Part shown: positions 25,040-33,679 of the stretch, piece by piece | How the letters are laid out: every line of letters starts with the position of its first letter | How positions within the stretch are numbered: the stretch's first letter is position 1 | Source of the DNA: Bradyrhizobium xenonodulans | GTDB lineage: Bacteria > Pseudomonadota > Alphaproteobacteria > Rhizobiales > Xanthobacteraceae | Direction: 5' to 3' | DNA: 64,000 nt | NCBI RefSeq assembly: GCF_027594865.1 | Contig: NZ_CP089391.1 | Location: 2,200,501 to 2,264,500, forward strand | The notes under the pieces: generated by a model | Databases searched by the model: none | What the model saw: only the letters and a program-made list of their open reading frames with translations | Told to the model about the DNA's origin: nothing | Position numbers and translations under genes: made by a program

Positions 25040-26017
25040 CTATCCCCCCACCGCGCCCTGCGTGTTCACATACAACGCGTAGATCGACTGGCTCGCCGCC
25101 ATGAACAGGCGGTTGCGTTTGACGCCGCCGAAGCAGAGATTGGCGCAGCGTTCGGGCAGCGCGATGCGGCCGATCATGACGCCGTCGGGCGCGAACACGA
25201 CGACGCCGTCGAGCTCGGGATCGCCCATGCCCCAGCCGCACCAGAGATTGCCGTCGATGTCGCAGCGCACGCCATCAGGCGTGCCGGGACCGGCATCGAT
25301 GTGGACGCGCTTGTTGGAAATCTTGGTTCCGTCAGCCGAAACGTCATAAGCGAGGATCTTGCGGTTCGGCACGCCGCGCGATTCCACGACGTAGAGGATT
25401 GTCTCGTCCGGCGAGAAGCACAGCCCGTTCGGCCCGAGCACGCCTTCGGCGACGATGGTCGCCTCACGCGTCACGGGATCAAGCCGGTAGACGTTCGGCT
25501 CGATCTCGGGCTCGGCCTTGCAGCCCTCGTAATTGCCGAGCAGGCCGAAGGTCGGATCGGTGAACCAGATCGCGCCGTCCGATTTAACAACGACATCGTT
25601 CGGCGAGTTCAACCGCTTGCCGTTGAATTGATCCATCAGCACGCTGATGCTGCCGTCATATTCGGTGCGGGTCACGCGGCGGCCGCCATGCTCGCAGCTG
25701 ACGAGTCGGCCCTGGCGGTCGCGCGTGTTGCCATTGGCGAAATTCGAGGGCTTGCGAAACACGGAGACCGCGCCGGTCTCTTCCTCCCATTTGATGATGC
25801 GCTGGTTCGGGATGTCGCTGCACAGCAGATAACGCCCGTCGCCGAACCAGACCGGCCCCTCCGCCCAGCGCAGGCCCGTCGTCAGCCGCTCCACCGCCGA
25901 GAGCTTCAGCCAGTATTTTTCGAAGCGGGGATCGAGGGCGTGAATGGCCGGATCGGGGTAATAGGTCGCCGGCCGCCAGCCTAGCCGCTCCTGGGTGTGG
26001 GACGATGCCTCATTCAT
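25040..26017 (-). CDS. SMP-30/gluconolactonase family protein, probable aldonolactone or aldarolactone lactonase
   Basis: A 325-residue beta-propeller lactonase. It shows EGPVWFGDGRYLLCSDIPNQRI (metal-binding Glu), NSPNDVVVKSDGAIWFTDPTFG (Asn and Asp ligands near 150-165), GPNGLCFSPDETILYV and TPDGVRCDIDGNLWCGWGMGDPELDGV. These match the calcium/zinc site of gluconolactonase-type enzymes closely. The start at 26017 (MNEASSHTQERLG) follows a GAGA stretch; the longer upstream reading overlaps the divergent gene's promoter. It is divergent from a uronate dehydrogenase-like gene 89 bp away. A lactonase beside a uronate dehydrogenase suggests opening of an aldarolactone, as inference. Confidence 0.88.
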   Translation of the reverse strand: MNEASSHTQERLGWRPATYYPDPAIHALDPRFEKYWLKLSAVERLTTGLRWAEGPVWFGDGRYLLCSDIPNQRIIKWEEETGAVSVFRKPSNFANGNTRDRQGRLVSCEHGGRRVTRTEYDGSISVLMDQFNGKRLNSPNDVVVKSDGAIWFTDPTFGLLGNYEGCKAEPEIEPNVYRLDPVTREATIVAEGVLGPNGLCFSPDETILYVVESRGVPNRKILAYDVSADGTKISNKRVHIDAGPGTPDGVRCDIDGNLWCGWGMGDPELDGVVVFAPDGVMIGRIALPERCANLCFGGVKRNRLFMAASQSIYALYVNTQGAVGG

Positions 26018-26106
26018 GTCGGTTCTCTCGTTTCGTTCCCTCTGGACAATCCAGCTATCATTAGAGACACGTGATCGCAAATCGGTCACCAACGACGAGG
26101 AAAGAC

Positions 26107-26931
26107 ATGCCGCGCATCTTGATGACGGGAGCTTCGGGTGGAATCGGAACGCGGCTGCGGAAGTTGCTCCCGCCGATCTATCCGGACCTGCTGCTCTCGG
26201 ACATTCGCCCGCCAAAGGACCTTGGGCCGAACGAGCAGTTCAAGGCGGCGGACCTGTCCGATCTCGCGCAATGCGAGGCGATCTGCGAAGGCGTCGACGG
26301 CATCATCCATTTCGGCGGCTATTCGGTCGAAGGCCCCTGGGACGACATCCTCCAGGCCAACATCATCGGCGGCTACAATCTGTTCGAGGCGGCCTACCGC
26401 AAGGGCGTCAAGCGCGTGGTGTTTGCGTCGTCGAACCACGTCGTCGGCTTCTACCCGCGCCACCACAAGATCGGCACCGACGTCACCGTGCGCCCCGACG
26501 GGCGCTACGGCGTCAGCAAGGTGTTCGGCGAAGCGGTCGGCGCCCTCTATGCCGACAAACACGGGCTGAAGGTGACCTGCATCCGCATCGGCAATTGCGA
26601 CGAGCGGCCGCTCGACCATCGCCGCATCTCGATGTGGCTGAAGCCGGAAGACCTGGTGCAGCTCTGCCAGATCGGGCTCGAGCATCCCGACATCCATTTC
26701 GAAGTGTTCTACGGCGTCTCCCTGAACGAGCGCGCCTGGTGGGACAACCACCGCGCCTACGAATTCGGCTACCGCCCCACGGGGCGTTCCGAGGATCACG
26801 TCGCGCACGCGATGGCCGAGCAGGCCAAGCTGAAGCCCGACCCGATCGGCGACCATTTCCAGGGCGGCTCCTTCGCCAGCCTCGAGTTCGACGGCGATGC
26901 GAGCCGGATCATCGATTGGAATAAGCGGTAA
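26107..26931 (+). CDS. udh: NAD-dependent epimerase/dehydratase family, probable uronate dehydrogenase
   Basis: A 274-residue extended SDR. GASGGIG at 8-14 binds NAD; the catalytic Tyr134 and Lys138 are in RYGVSK. Segments GIIHFGGYSVEGPWDDILQANIIGGYNLFEAA, VVFASSNHVVGFYP and RIGNCDERP line up with the uronate dehydrogenase of Agrobacterium (Udh), which oxidises glucuronate or galacturonate to the aldarolactone. The length matches that enzyme (about 265). The start at 26107 follows AGGAAAG. A divergent SMP-30 lactonase could hydrolyse the product. Specificity is inferred from sequence similarity recalled without a search. Confidence 0.78.
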   Translation: MPRILMTGASGGIGTRLRKLLPPIYPDLLLSDIRPPKDLGPNEQFKAADLSDLAQCEAICEGVDGIIHFGGYSVEGPWDDILQANIIGGYNLFEAAYRKGVKRVVFASSNHVVGFYPRHHKIGTDVTVRPDGRYGVSKVFGEAVGALYADKHGLKVTCIRIGNCDERPLDHRRISMWLKPEDLVQLCQIGLEHPDIHFEVFYGVSLNERAWWDNHRAYEFGYRPTGRSEDHVAHAMAEQAKLKPDPIGDHFQGGSFASLEFDGDASRIIDWNKR

Positions 26932-27026
26932 CGTTTGACGCTATAGCTCAAGCTGCTGCCATAGCGGCGGTGCGCTCTCTCCGCGCTTGCGGCAGAGCAA
27001 TCGCCTATGGGAGCGATTCCCTGTGG

Positions 27027-27160
27027 CCATCCTTCGAGACGCCCGCCGTTGGCGGGCCCTCAGGATGAGGACCGATTGCGCGGCCGTCGTTTCGACCGGC
27101 ACCAATGCCGCTTAGCCTCATCCTGAGGAGACCGCGAAGCGGTCGTCTCGAAGGACGAGG
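27027..27160. repeat. Large inverted repeat, family E, with flanking fragments of family A
   Basis: CCATCCTTCGAGAC (27027-27040) and CTCAGGATGAGG (27059-27070) are mirrored by CCTCATCCTGAGGAG (27116-27130) and CGTCTCGAAGGACGAGG (27144-27160), so the 134 bp could fold into one cruciform. A short hairpin from GACCGCGAAGCGGTC lies within. Truncated family A sequence flanks it near 26970-27000 and 27200-27235. The 548-bp gap from 26932 to 27479 consists mainly of this and the next repeat; no gene was seen. Confidence 0.8.
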
Positions 27161-27280
27161 CGCGCGCTCAGCTCGCACGAAATGCCATATGCGATTGCCC
27201 TGCCGCTTGCGGGGAGAGGGTTGGGGTGAGGGGGATCTCCGCGCGGACGGTGACAGCCGGACCCGCAACTACACCACAAG

Positions 27281-27358
27281 TCATTGCGAGCAGAGCGAAG
27301 CAATCCAGAATCCCTCTGCAGAAAGACTCTGGATTGCTTCGCTGCGCTCGCAATGACG
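27281..27358. repeat. Dispersed palindromic repeat, family B
   Basis: TCATTGCGAGC at the left end mirrors GCTCGCAATGACG at the right; GCGAAGCAATCCAGA and CTCTGGATTGCTTCGC are inner inverted arms around CCCTCTGCAGAAAGA. Copies lie at 42413-42497 (same orientation) and 46188-46272 (centre inverted). Confidence 0.88.
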
Positions 27359-27479
27359 TGTTGGGGAAGCATTGCTCGCCAGCGAGCAGATGGCTCGCGG
27401 GGACCATTGACGTAGATCAACGTCACTCCTGACATCTCTGCCTCTCGATTTGTGCGATCGCAGTTCGAGAATCACCACA

Positions 27480-27893
27480 ATGAAAATCAAGTTGTCAGTC
27501 GTCGCGATGCTCGCGCTGATCGCGCCAGCACCAGCGCGGGCCGCAGCGCTCAGCGACGCCGAGGCAGCGTTCCTCGACCAGCTCGTCACCGCATCCGTGG
27601 TGCTGGAGCAACGATGCGTCGGCTACGAGGTCGATGGTGCCGGCGGCGTTCAACTCGGCGCCCGGATTCTCGGTAGCCCTGAGGCCGCAATGGCAATGAT
27701 CGATGCCTATTCTGCGGCCATCAAGGCCCGCAATGGCGAGACCTACGATACCGGTAAATTCCGCCCTGAAGTGTCTGAGGTGGCCGGCAAAACGTTCAGG
27801 CGCGTCCGGGCGGACTTGATCAGGAATCCAAAAAGGGCCTGCGCCGCCTTCGGCGATGCCGGCGTGGATCGCGGCCTATTGAGACGGTACTGA
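27480..27893 (+). CDS. Small secreted protein of unknown function
   Basis: A 137-residue protein with a Sec signal peptide (MKIKLSVVAMLALIAPAPARAAALS, likely cut after ARA or AAA near 22). The mature part, about 115 residues, is mostly helical by eye, with two cysteines (LEQRCVGYEV and KRACAAFGDAG) that could form one disulphide. No catalytic motif is recognised. Similar small exported proteins are common and uncharacterised in Bradyrhizobium. It stands alone between repeats and a convergent GntR gene 21 bp downstream. Confidence 0.65.
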   Translation: MKIKLSVVAMLALIAPAPARAAALSDAEAAFLDQLVTASVVLEQRCVGYEVDGAGGVQLGARILGSPEAAMAMIDAYSAAIKARNGETYDTGKFRPEVSEVAGKTFRRVRADLIRNPKRACAAFGDAGVDRGLLRRY

Positions 27894-27914
27894 ACGTGCC
27901 GTCACACGCATGCG

Positions 27915-28598
27915 CTAGCGCAAGATCCCGCTGCCAATCCTTGCCAGATAATCCGACTTGCTGAATTGCATGTGATCCACGCACAGCTGCGCCAGCGCCC
28001 AGCTGTCGCGGCCTTTCAACAGCTCGATCATCAGCTCGTGCTGGCGCCGCGACTGCGCGAGGCCGTCGCGGTCGGCAAGGTTTTTTGCGCGCATCGGCAG
28101 GGTGAGGTTCATGTAGTCCTGGAGCGAGCTGACCAGATACGGGTTGCCGCAGGCTGAGAACAGCGCGAGGTGGAAGGCGTCGTTGGCCTCGTGAATGCCG
28201 CGCAAATCCTGCGCATCGGCCTTGGCGCAATATTGCTGCTGCAATGCGGAGAGCTCGTCAATCAGGCCTTGCGGTGCGGGCAGGGGGATCATCAGCGCCG
28301 CCTGCCGGGTCAGCATCTCCCGGACCTCGTAGATCTGCCGGACTTCGTCGGCCGAATAGAACCGCACGGTGGCGCCGACATTCTTTTCGCGGCGGACGAT
28401 GCCGCGACGCTCCGCATCCACCAGCGCCTGGCGGACGAAGTGGCGGGAGGTGCCGTAGCGCGACATCAGCGCGTCTTCGGTGAGGCGCGCGCCGGGCGGC
28501 AGGCGGCCGAAGATGATGTCCTCCTCCAGCCGCGCGACGACGCCATCAGGATCGTCGCGCCGGACCGGCATTTCCTCAGCGGTGCGGATCTCGGACAT
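27915..28598 (-). CDS. GntR-family regulator, FadR/FCD subfamily
   Basis: About 227 residues from MSEIRTAEEMPVRRDD. The winged helix-turn-helix (VVARLEEDIIFGRLPPGARLTEDALMSRYGTSRHFVRQALVDAERRGIV) is followed by an FCD effector domain with metal-ligand-type residues (EANDAFHLALFSACGN, DHMQFSKSDYLARI). The reading frame stays open to ATG 28649. Start 28598 is preferred because a TTGACA box at 28659-28654 on the minus strand would place the transcript start downstream of 28649; 28616 is also possible. It is divergent from the dehydratase-TRAP operon and probably represses it, responding to the sugar acid or its breakdown product. Confidence 0.88.
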   Translation of the reverse strand: MSEIRTAEEMPVRRDDPDGVVARLEEDIIFGRLPPGARLTEDALMSRYGTSRHFVRQALVDAERRGIVRREKNVGATVRFYSADEVRQIYEVREMLTRQAALMIPLPAPQGLIDELSALQQQYCAKADAQDLRGIHEANDAFHLALFSACGNPYLVSSLQDYMNLTLPMRAKNLADRDGLAQSRRQHELMIELLKGRDSWALAQLCVDHMQFSKSDYLARIGSGILR

Positions 28599-28650
28599 GC
28601 CCTCAGCCTCCGGCATCGGCCGGTCCGCCTTGTGGAGCAGGGGAGGCAAG

Positions 28651-28727
28651 GATTGTCAATAATTTGTGCCGAAAACCGACCTTAAAGCCGGAAGCCGCGA
28701 CAATATGGACCAATCTTATTGACAATC
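28651..28727. promoter_or_regulatory. Paired GntR operator and divergent -35 boxes
   Basis: GATTGTCAATAA (28651-28662) and its exact reverse complement TTATTGACAATC (28716-28727) are 53 bp apart. Each contains TTGACA pointing outward, toward the regulator gene and toward the dehydratase gene. A regulator bound to either copy would block the -35 region of one promoter, and both copies could be joined by looping. The -10 elements are not clear. Confidence 0.6.
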
Positions 28728-28769
28728 GAGGGGTAGGCTGTACCACAATGGCAAGGTGAATGGAGTGGC

Positions 28770-30503
28770 ATGATGACGAGTGGTTTGCGCAAAGGGCTGA
28801 CGAGCTATGGCGATGCCGGCTTCTCGCTGTTCCTGCGCAAGGCGTTCATCAAGGCCATGGGCTATTCCGACGACGCGCTGGAGCGCCCGATCGTCGGCAT
28901 CACCAACACCTACAGCGACTACAATCCCTGCCACGGCAACGTCCCGCAGATCATCGAGGCCGCCAAGCGCGGCGTGATGCTGTCGGGCGCGATGCCCTTC
29001 GTATTCCCGACCATCTCGATTGCCGAGAGTTTTGCGCATCCGACCTCGATGTATCTGCGCAACCTGATGGCGATGGACACCGAGGAGATGATCCGGGCAC
29101 AGCCGATGGATTCGGTGATCGTGATCGGCGGCTGCGACAAGACGCTTCCGGCGCAGGTGATGGCCGCGATCAGCGCCGATCTGCCGACCGTTGTGATTCC
29201 CGTCGGCCCCATGGTGGTCGGCCATCACAAGGGCGAGGTGCTGGGGGCCTGCACCGACTGCCGTCGTCTCTGGGGCAAGTACCGCGCCGGCGAAATGGAC
29301 GACGCGGAGATCGAGGCGGTGAACGGCCGCCTCGCGCCGTCGGTCGGCACCTGCATGGTGATGGGCACCGCCTCGACCATGGCCTGCATGATCGAAGCCA
29401 TGGGCCTGTCGCTGCCGATGAGCGCGACGATCCCGGCGCCGCATGCCGAACGCTTCCGCCTCGCAGAGGCCAGCGGCAAGGTTGCCGCCGAGATGGCCAA
29501 GACCAAGGGGCCGAAGCCGAGCGAGCTGCTGACACCGGCCTCCTTCAAGAATGCGCAGGTCGTGCTCCAGGCGATCGGCGGCTCGACCAACGGCCTGATC
29601 CATCTGACCGCGATGGCGCATCGCTCACCGCACCGGCTCGATCTCGAAGCGTTCGACCAGATTGGTCGCGAGGTGCCGGTACTGGTCGATCTCAAGCCGT
29701 CCGGCGAGCACTATATGGAGCATTTCCATCACGCCGGCGGCGTGCCGAAACTGCTGGCGCAGCTCGGCGACCTCGTCGATCTCGACGCCAAGACCATCTC
29801 CGGCCAGACGCTGCGCGATGTCGTCGCCAATGCGGAAGACGTGCCCGGCCAGGACGCGATCCGTCCGCGCGATAATCCGATCAAGGCAGAAGGCGGCCTT
29901 GCCGTCCTGCACGGCAATCTCGCGCCGCGCGGCGCCGTGATCAAGCAGTCGGCTGCGAGTCCGAAGCTGTTGCAGCACACCGGGCGCGCGGTGGTGTTCG
30001 AATCCGTCGAGGACATGACCTTGCGGGTCGATCATCCCGATCTCGACGTGAACTCCGATGACGTGTTGGTGCTGCGCAATGCAGGCCCGAAGGGGGCGCC
30101 CGGCATGCCCGAAGCGGGCTATCTGCCGATCCCGAAGAAGCTCGCGCGCGGCGGCACCAAGGACATGGTGCGCATTTCCGATGCGCGCATGAGCGGCACG
30201 GCGTTCGGCACCATCGTGCTGCACATCACGCCGGAATCCGCCGTCGGCGGGCCGCTCGCGCTGGTGAAGAACGGCGACATGATCAGCCTCGATGTGGCCA
30301 GGCGCAGCATCGAGCTTTTGGTCGATGCCGCCGAGCTGGAGCGGCGGCGTGCCGCGTTGAAGCCCGCCGCTGCGCCCGACGAGGCGCGGCGCGGCTACGC
30401 CTGGCTGTTCAACGAGACCATCATGCAGGCCGATGAGGGCTGCGATTTCGATTTCATGCAGAGGACTGGCAAGACGACTGAGCAGAAGACCGAGAAGGGG
30501 TGA
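28770..30503 (+). CDS. IlvD/Edd-family dehydratase, probable sugar-acid dehydratase
   Basis: A 577-residue Fe-S dehydratase. Cluster cysteines are C54 (YNPCHGN), C122 (GGCDKT) and C195 (VGTCMVMG), as in IlvD and the pentonate/hexonate dehydratases. The N terminus SYGDAGFSLFLRKAFIKAMGYS is typical of the sugar-acid branch (arabinonate, xylonate, gluconate). It removes water from a 2,3-dihydroxy acid to give the 2-keto-3-deoxy acid. Two adjacent ATGs (28770, 28773) follow GGAG. It is followed by a TRAP transporter and controlled by the divergent GntR gene, which favours catabolism of an imported sugar acid over branched-chain amino acid synthesis. Confidence 0.85.
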   Translation: MMTSGLRKGLTSYGDAGFSLFLRKAFIKAMGYSDDALERPIVGITNTYSDYNPCHGNVPQIIEAAKRGVMLSGAMPFVFPTISIAESFAHPTSMYLRNLMAMDTEEMIRAQPMDSVIVIGGCDKTLPAQVMAAISADLPTVVIPVGPMVVGHHKGEVLGACTDCRRLWGKYRAGEMDDAEIEAVNGRLAPSVGTCMVMGTASTMACMIEAMGLSLPMSATIPAPHAERFRLAEASGKVAAEMAKTKGPKPSELLTPASFKNAQVVLQAIGGSTNGLIHLTAMAHRSPHRLDLEAFDQIGREVPVLVDLKPSGEHYMEHFHHAGGVPKLLAQLGDLVDLDAKTISGQTLRDVVANAEDVPGQDAIRPRDNPIKAEGGLAVLHGNLAPRGAVIKQSAASPKLLQHTGRAVVFESVEDMTLRVDHPDLDVNSDDVLVLRNAGPKGAPGMPEAGYLPIPKKLARGGTKDMVRISDARMSGTAFGTIVLHITPESAVGGPLALVKNGDMISLDVARRSIELLVDAAELERRRAALKPAAAPDEARRGYAWLFNETIMQADEGCDFDFMQRTGKTTEQKTEKG

Positions 30504-30564
30504 TCAACCACCCGAACGAACGCCCAGACCGCCGAAGCGGCGGGCGATAAAACAGGGGGAAACG

Positions 30565-31560
30565 ATGATTGCACGATCCATGCGTGGGTTGGTGGCTATT
30601 GCCGCCGTCCTTTTCGTCACGGAAGCCGGGGCGCAGGAGGTGAAGCATTATCGCTTCGCCTATGACCAGCCACGCAACACCGGCTATTCCATCGCGGGCG
30701 ACCTCTTTGCCGAAAAGCTCAAGGAATTGAGCAAGGGCACCATGATCATCGACCAGTATCCCGGCGCCCAGCTCGGGCAGGAGCCGCAGGTGCTCCAGCT
30801 CGTGAAAGCCGGGGACGTCGAGTTCGCGATCATCTCGTCAGCCAACACCGCGACGATCTCGCCGCAGGCGGGCGTGATGTCGCTGCACTATCTGTTCCGC
30901 GACGAGAACCACGTGATCAAGGGATTGGCCGATCCCCGCGTGTTCGAAGCGCTCAGGACCATGATCGACGAGACCACGCAGGGCCTGCATGTGATCGCGA
31001 CGGGCTCTCAGGGCGTACGCCACATGTACTCCAAGAAGGAGATCCACAATGTCGGCGACGTCAAGGGCCTGAAGGTCCGCGTCCAGGCGACCGCGACCGA
31101 GGACACCATGTTCCCGGCCTACGGCGCCCAGACCGTGCACATGCCGTTCGGCAGCGTCTACACCAGCTTGCAAACCGGCGTCGTCGACGTCGCCGAGAAC
31201 AGCATCAACGTCTACCTCGTCAACAAGCACTATGAGGTGGCGCCCGTCCTCAACATCACCGAGCACGAAGCCAACAACGCGCTGGTGTTCATCTCCGACA
31301 AGCTCTGGCAGAGCCTGTCGGCTGAGCAGAAGCAGTGGGTGCAGGCTGCGGCGAATGAGGTCAGCACCAAGGAGCCGGCGAAGGCGTTCGAGCTGGAACG
31401 CACGGCGGCGGAGAAGCTGAAGAAGATGGGCGTCAAGGTCGTACAGGACGTCGACAAGAAGACCTTCGCGGCGATCGCCGACCCCAATCTCGACAAGCTC
31501 GCCAAGGAACTCGGCCCGCACGCCGAGAAGATCAAGGATCTGATCCGGTCGATCAATTAG
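30565..31560 (+). CDS. dctP: TRAP transporter substrate-binding protein (DctP family)
   Basis: A 331-residue periplasmic protein with a Sec signal (MIARSMRGLVAIAAVLFVTEAGAQE, cut near residue 24). The DctP fold is marked by AEKLKELSKGTMIIDQYPGAQLGQEPQVLQLVKAGDVEFAI and by the carboxylate-binding arginine in GLKVRVQATA near residue 168. It delivers an organic or sugar acid to the DctQM membrane pair. It lies 62 bp after the dehydratase and is probably in the same operon. A family A repeat of 124 bp separates it from dctQ. Confidence 0.9.
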   Translation: MIARSMRGLVAIAAVLFVTEAGAQEVKHYRFAYDQPRNTGYSIAGDLFAEKLKELSKGTMIIDQYPGAQLGQEPQVLQLVKAGDVEFAIISSANTATISPQAGVMSLHYLFRDENHVIKGLADPRVFEALRTMIDETTQGLHVIATGSQGVRHMYSKKEIHNVGDVKGLKVRVQATATEDTMFPAYGAQTVHMPFGSVYTSLQTGVVDVAENSINVYLVNKHYEVAPVLNITEHEANNALVFISDKLWQSLSAEQKQWVQAAANEVSTKEPAKAFELERTAAEKLKKMGVKVVQDVDKKTFAAIADPNLDKLAKELGPHAEKIKDLIRSIN

Positions 31561-31572
31561 GCGACGGAAGAT

Positions 31573-31696
31573 GGTGCGCTCCCTCTCCCGCTTGCGGAAG
31601 AGGGTCGGGGAGAGGGTGTCTCCGCGGAGAGATTCCCAATGAGGAGAGAACCCTCACCCCGCGCTCCGCGCCGACCTCTCCCGCAAGCGGGAGAGG
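31573..31696. repeat. Dispersed intergenic repeat, family A, inside the TRAP operon
   Basis: GGTGCGCTCCCTCTCCCGC at the left and CCTCTCCCGCAAGCGGGAGAGG at the right frame the same sequence as at 19114-19238. It occupies most of the 203-bp gap between dctP and dctQ. Its long stem could set a boundary for message decay, keeping dctP more abundant than dctQM. Confidence 0.85.
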
Positions 31697-31763
31697 TCCA
31701 ACCATCAGCAGCCGCCGTTCAGGTGACATCCTTTCTCCTAGGTCGCGACGACGAGGATATTGA

Positions 31764-32342
31764 ATGCCCATCGCCGACAAACTGCTCGTGCACCGCCAAC
31801 GCCACCTGAAATGGCGCTCCCTCGACTGGCTCGAGCTTGCGCTGATGATCCTGTGCGGCGTGCTCTGCTTCGGCTTCTCGCTGTCGGTCACGGCCGACAT
31901 CGTCACCCGCACCATCGGCCATCCCTGGCTGTGGCTTCAGGAAGTGACGTCGACGCTGTTCATCTACGCGATCTTCATCGGCACGGCGGCCGCGACGCGT
32001 CGCAATGATCACCTCTATCTCACCGCGATCTCCGAGGCGATGCACGGCACGCCGCGGCTGGTCGTGGAGGTGATCATTCGGGTCGTGGTGCTGGGGGTTG
32101 CGTTCTGCCTGATCTGGTACGGCTACCAGAACTATCTGCGTGGGTTCGGCAGCTTCCGTTTGCCCTCGGGCACGCCGATCGCCTCGCTCTATGCGATCAT
32201 CCCGTTGTCGGGCGTGTTGATCGGCCTGTTCACCATCGAGCAGCTCGTCAATGGCCTGCGCAACGGCTTCGACCATCCCGAGCCGCCCGAGGAGGATGGC
32301 GCGCCCGTTGTCACCGAGGCGCAGATGAGGGCGCAGCCGTGA
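31764..32342 (+). CDS. dctQ: TRAP transporter small permease (DctQ family)
   Basis: A 192-residue membrane protein with four predicted helices (LELALMILCGVLCFGFSLSV, QEVTSTLFIYAIFIGTAAA, VVVLGVAFCLIWYGY, ASLYAIIPLSGVLIGLFTIEQ) and a charged C-terminal tail. Size and layout are typical of DctQ, which stabilises the large DctM permease. It overlaps dctM by 4 nt (GTGA), indicating translational coupling. The 200-bp gap to dctP is filled by a repeat. Confidence 0.88.
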   Translation: MPIADKLLVHRQRHLKWRSLDWLELALMILCGVLCFGFSLSVTADIVTRTIGHPWLWLQEVTSTLFIYAIFIGTAAATRRNDHLYLTAISEAMHGTPRLVVEVIIRVVVLGVAFCLIWYGYQNYLRGFGSFRLPSGTPIASLYAIIPLSGVLIGLFTIEQLVNGLRNGFDHPEPPEEDGAPVVTEAQMRAQP

Positions 32343-33679
32343 GCGCACCCATCGTTCTCGCACTGATGACCGTCTGCTTCCTGTCGTTCGGCTATCTCGG
32401 CGTGCCCGTGCCGTTCTCGCTGATGGCGGGCGTGTTCATCGGTGCGCTCCTGTCCGACGTCTCGCTCGCCGCGATCATCCAGAAGATCTTCGACGGCGTC
32501 GATTCCGAGGCGCTGCTGGCGATCCCGTTCTTCCTCCTGGTCGGCGAGCTCATGAGCTCGGCCAATGTGGTGGTCCGAATAGCCAATCTTTCAGTGTCTC
32601 TGGTCGGGCATATCAGGGGCGGGCTGTCGCAGGTCGTGGTCGTCTTCAGCATGTTCTTCTCGGAAATGTCGGGCTCGACCACCGCCGACGTCGCCGTGAT
32701 GAGCCGCGCGCTGGGCGGCCCGATGAAACGCGAAGGCTACGAGCCCGCCTTCATCGCCGCGATCATCGCCTCCGCCTCGACCATTGCCGCACTGGTGCCG
32801 CCCAGCATCACCGCCGTGGTCTATGGCGCGGTCGGCAACGTCTCGATTGCCGGCCTGTTCATGGCGGGCGTCGTGCCGGGTCTGATGATCGGTTTCGGGT
32901 TGATGATCTACTGCTATTTCTTCGGCCCCTCCGGCCTGCGCAAGCCGCGCGCGCCGCTGCGGCAGGTGGTGTTCGCGGCCGGCGATGCCGCCTTGCCGCT
33001 GATGATCCCCGTCATCCTGTTGGGCGGCATCCTGACCGGCTGGTTCACGCCGACCGAAGCCGGCGTCGTCGCCGTGGTCTGGATCATTCTCGTCGTGATT
33101 CCCGCGCTCAACCGCGGGCACATCAAAAAGATCCCTTACGATTTCTGCCTCGCCGGCCTGATTTTCTCGCTGCCGCTGATCACCATCGGCGCCGCCAACG
33201 CCTTCGGCTGGATGCTCGCCTATTTGCGCGGTGCGACCTACATCGCCGAAATGATCACCTCGATCGCCGGCAACGATCCGCATTTGATCATGCTGCTGAT
33301 GGTGCTGCTCTTCACTATCGTCGGCGATTTCATCGAGCCGGTGCCGACCATCATCATCTTCATGCCGCTGGTCAACGCGCTGACGGAAGCTGGCGAGATC
33401 AACGCGGTGCATATGGGCGTGGTGCTGATCGCCACGCTCGCCTTCGGCCTGATCACGCCGCCTTACGGCCTGGTACTGCTGATGGCCTCGAAATTCGTCG
33501 GCATCAGTTTCGCAAAAGCGTTGCGCGCCGCACTGCCGATCTATCTGGTGTTCCTGGCCACGATCGCGTTCGCGATCTACTTCCCGAGCGTGGTGCTGTG
33601 GCTGCCGCGGCACGTGCTGCCGGAGTCGGTCGGCTGCTTCAAGTCGCCGGCGGGCGTCGGCTACATCTGTCCTCAATGA
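32339..33679 (+). CDS. dctM: TRAP transporter large permease (DctM family)
   Basis: A 446-residue permease with about 12 helices. Family features include GELMSSANVVVRIANLSVSLVGHIRGGLSQVVVVFSMFFSEMSGSTTADVAVM and PPSITAVVYGAVGNVSIAGLFMAGVVPG, both hallmarks of DctM. It moves the sugar or organic acid inward with a sodium gradient. GTG 32339 overlaps the dctQ stop. The last 13 codons run over the 3' end of the convergent phosphatase gene (41-bp overlap), and the tail GCFKSPAGVGYICPQ is not part of the membrane core. Confidence 0.9.
   Translation: MSAPIVLALMTVCFLSFGYLGVPVPFSLMAGVFIGALLSDVSLAAIIQKIFDGVDSEALLAIPFFLLVGELMSSANVVVRIANLSVSLVGHIRGGLSQVVVVFSMFFSEMSGSTTADVAVMSRALGGPMKREGYEPAFIAAIIASASTIAALVPPSITAVVYGAVGNVSIAGLFMAGVVPGLMIGFGLMIYCYFFGPSGLRKPRAPLRQVVFAAGDAALPLMIPVILLGGILTGWFTPTEAGVVAVVWIILVVIPALNRGHIKKIPYDFCLAGLIFSLPLITIGAANAFGWMLAYLRGATYIAEMITSIAGNDPHLIMLLMVLLFTIVGDFIEPVPTIIIFMPLVNALTEAGEINAVHMGVVLIATLAFGLITPPYGLVLLMASKFVGISFAKALRAALPIYLVFLATIAFAIYFPSVVLWLPRHVLPESVGCFKSPAGVGYICPQ

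Noticed and set aside
23403..25241. A 612-codon minus-strand frame opposite the aldehyde dehydrogenase
   Set aside because: It runs through a terminator and a repeat and mirrors a gene with complete catalytic residues.
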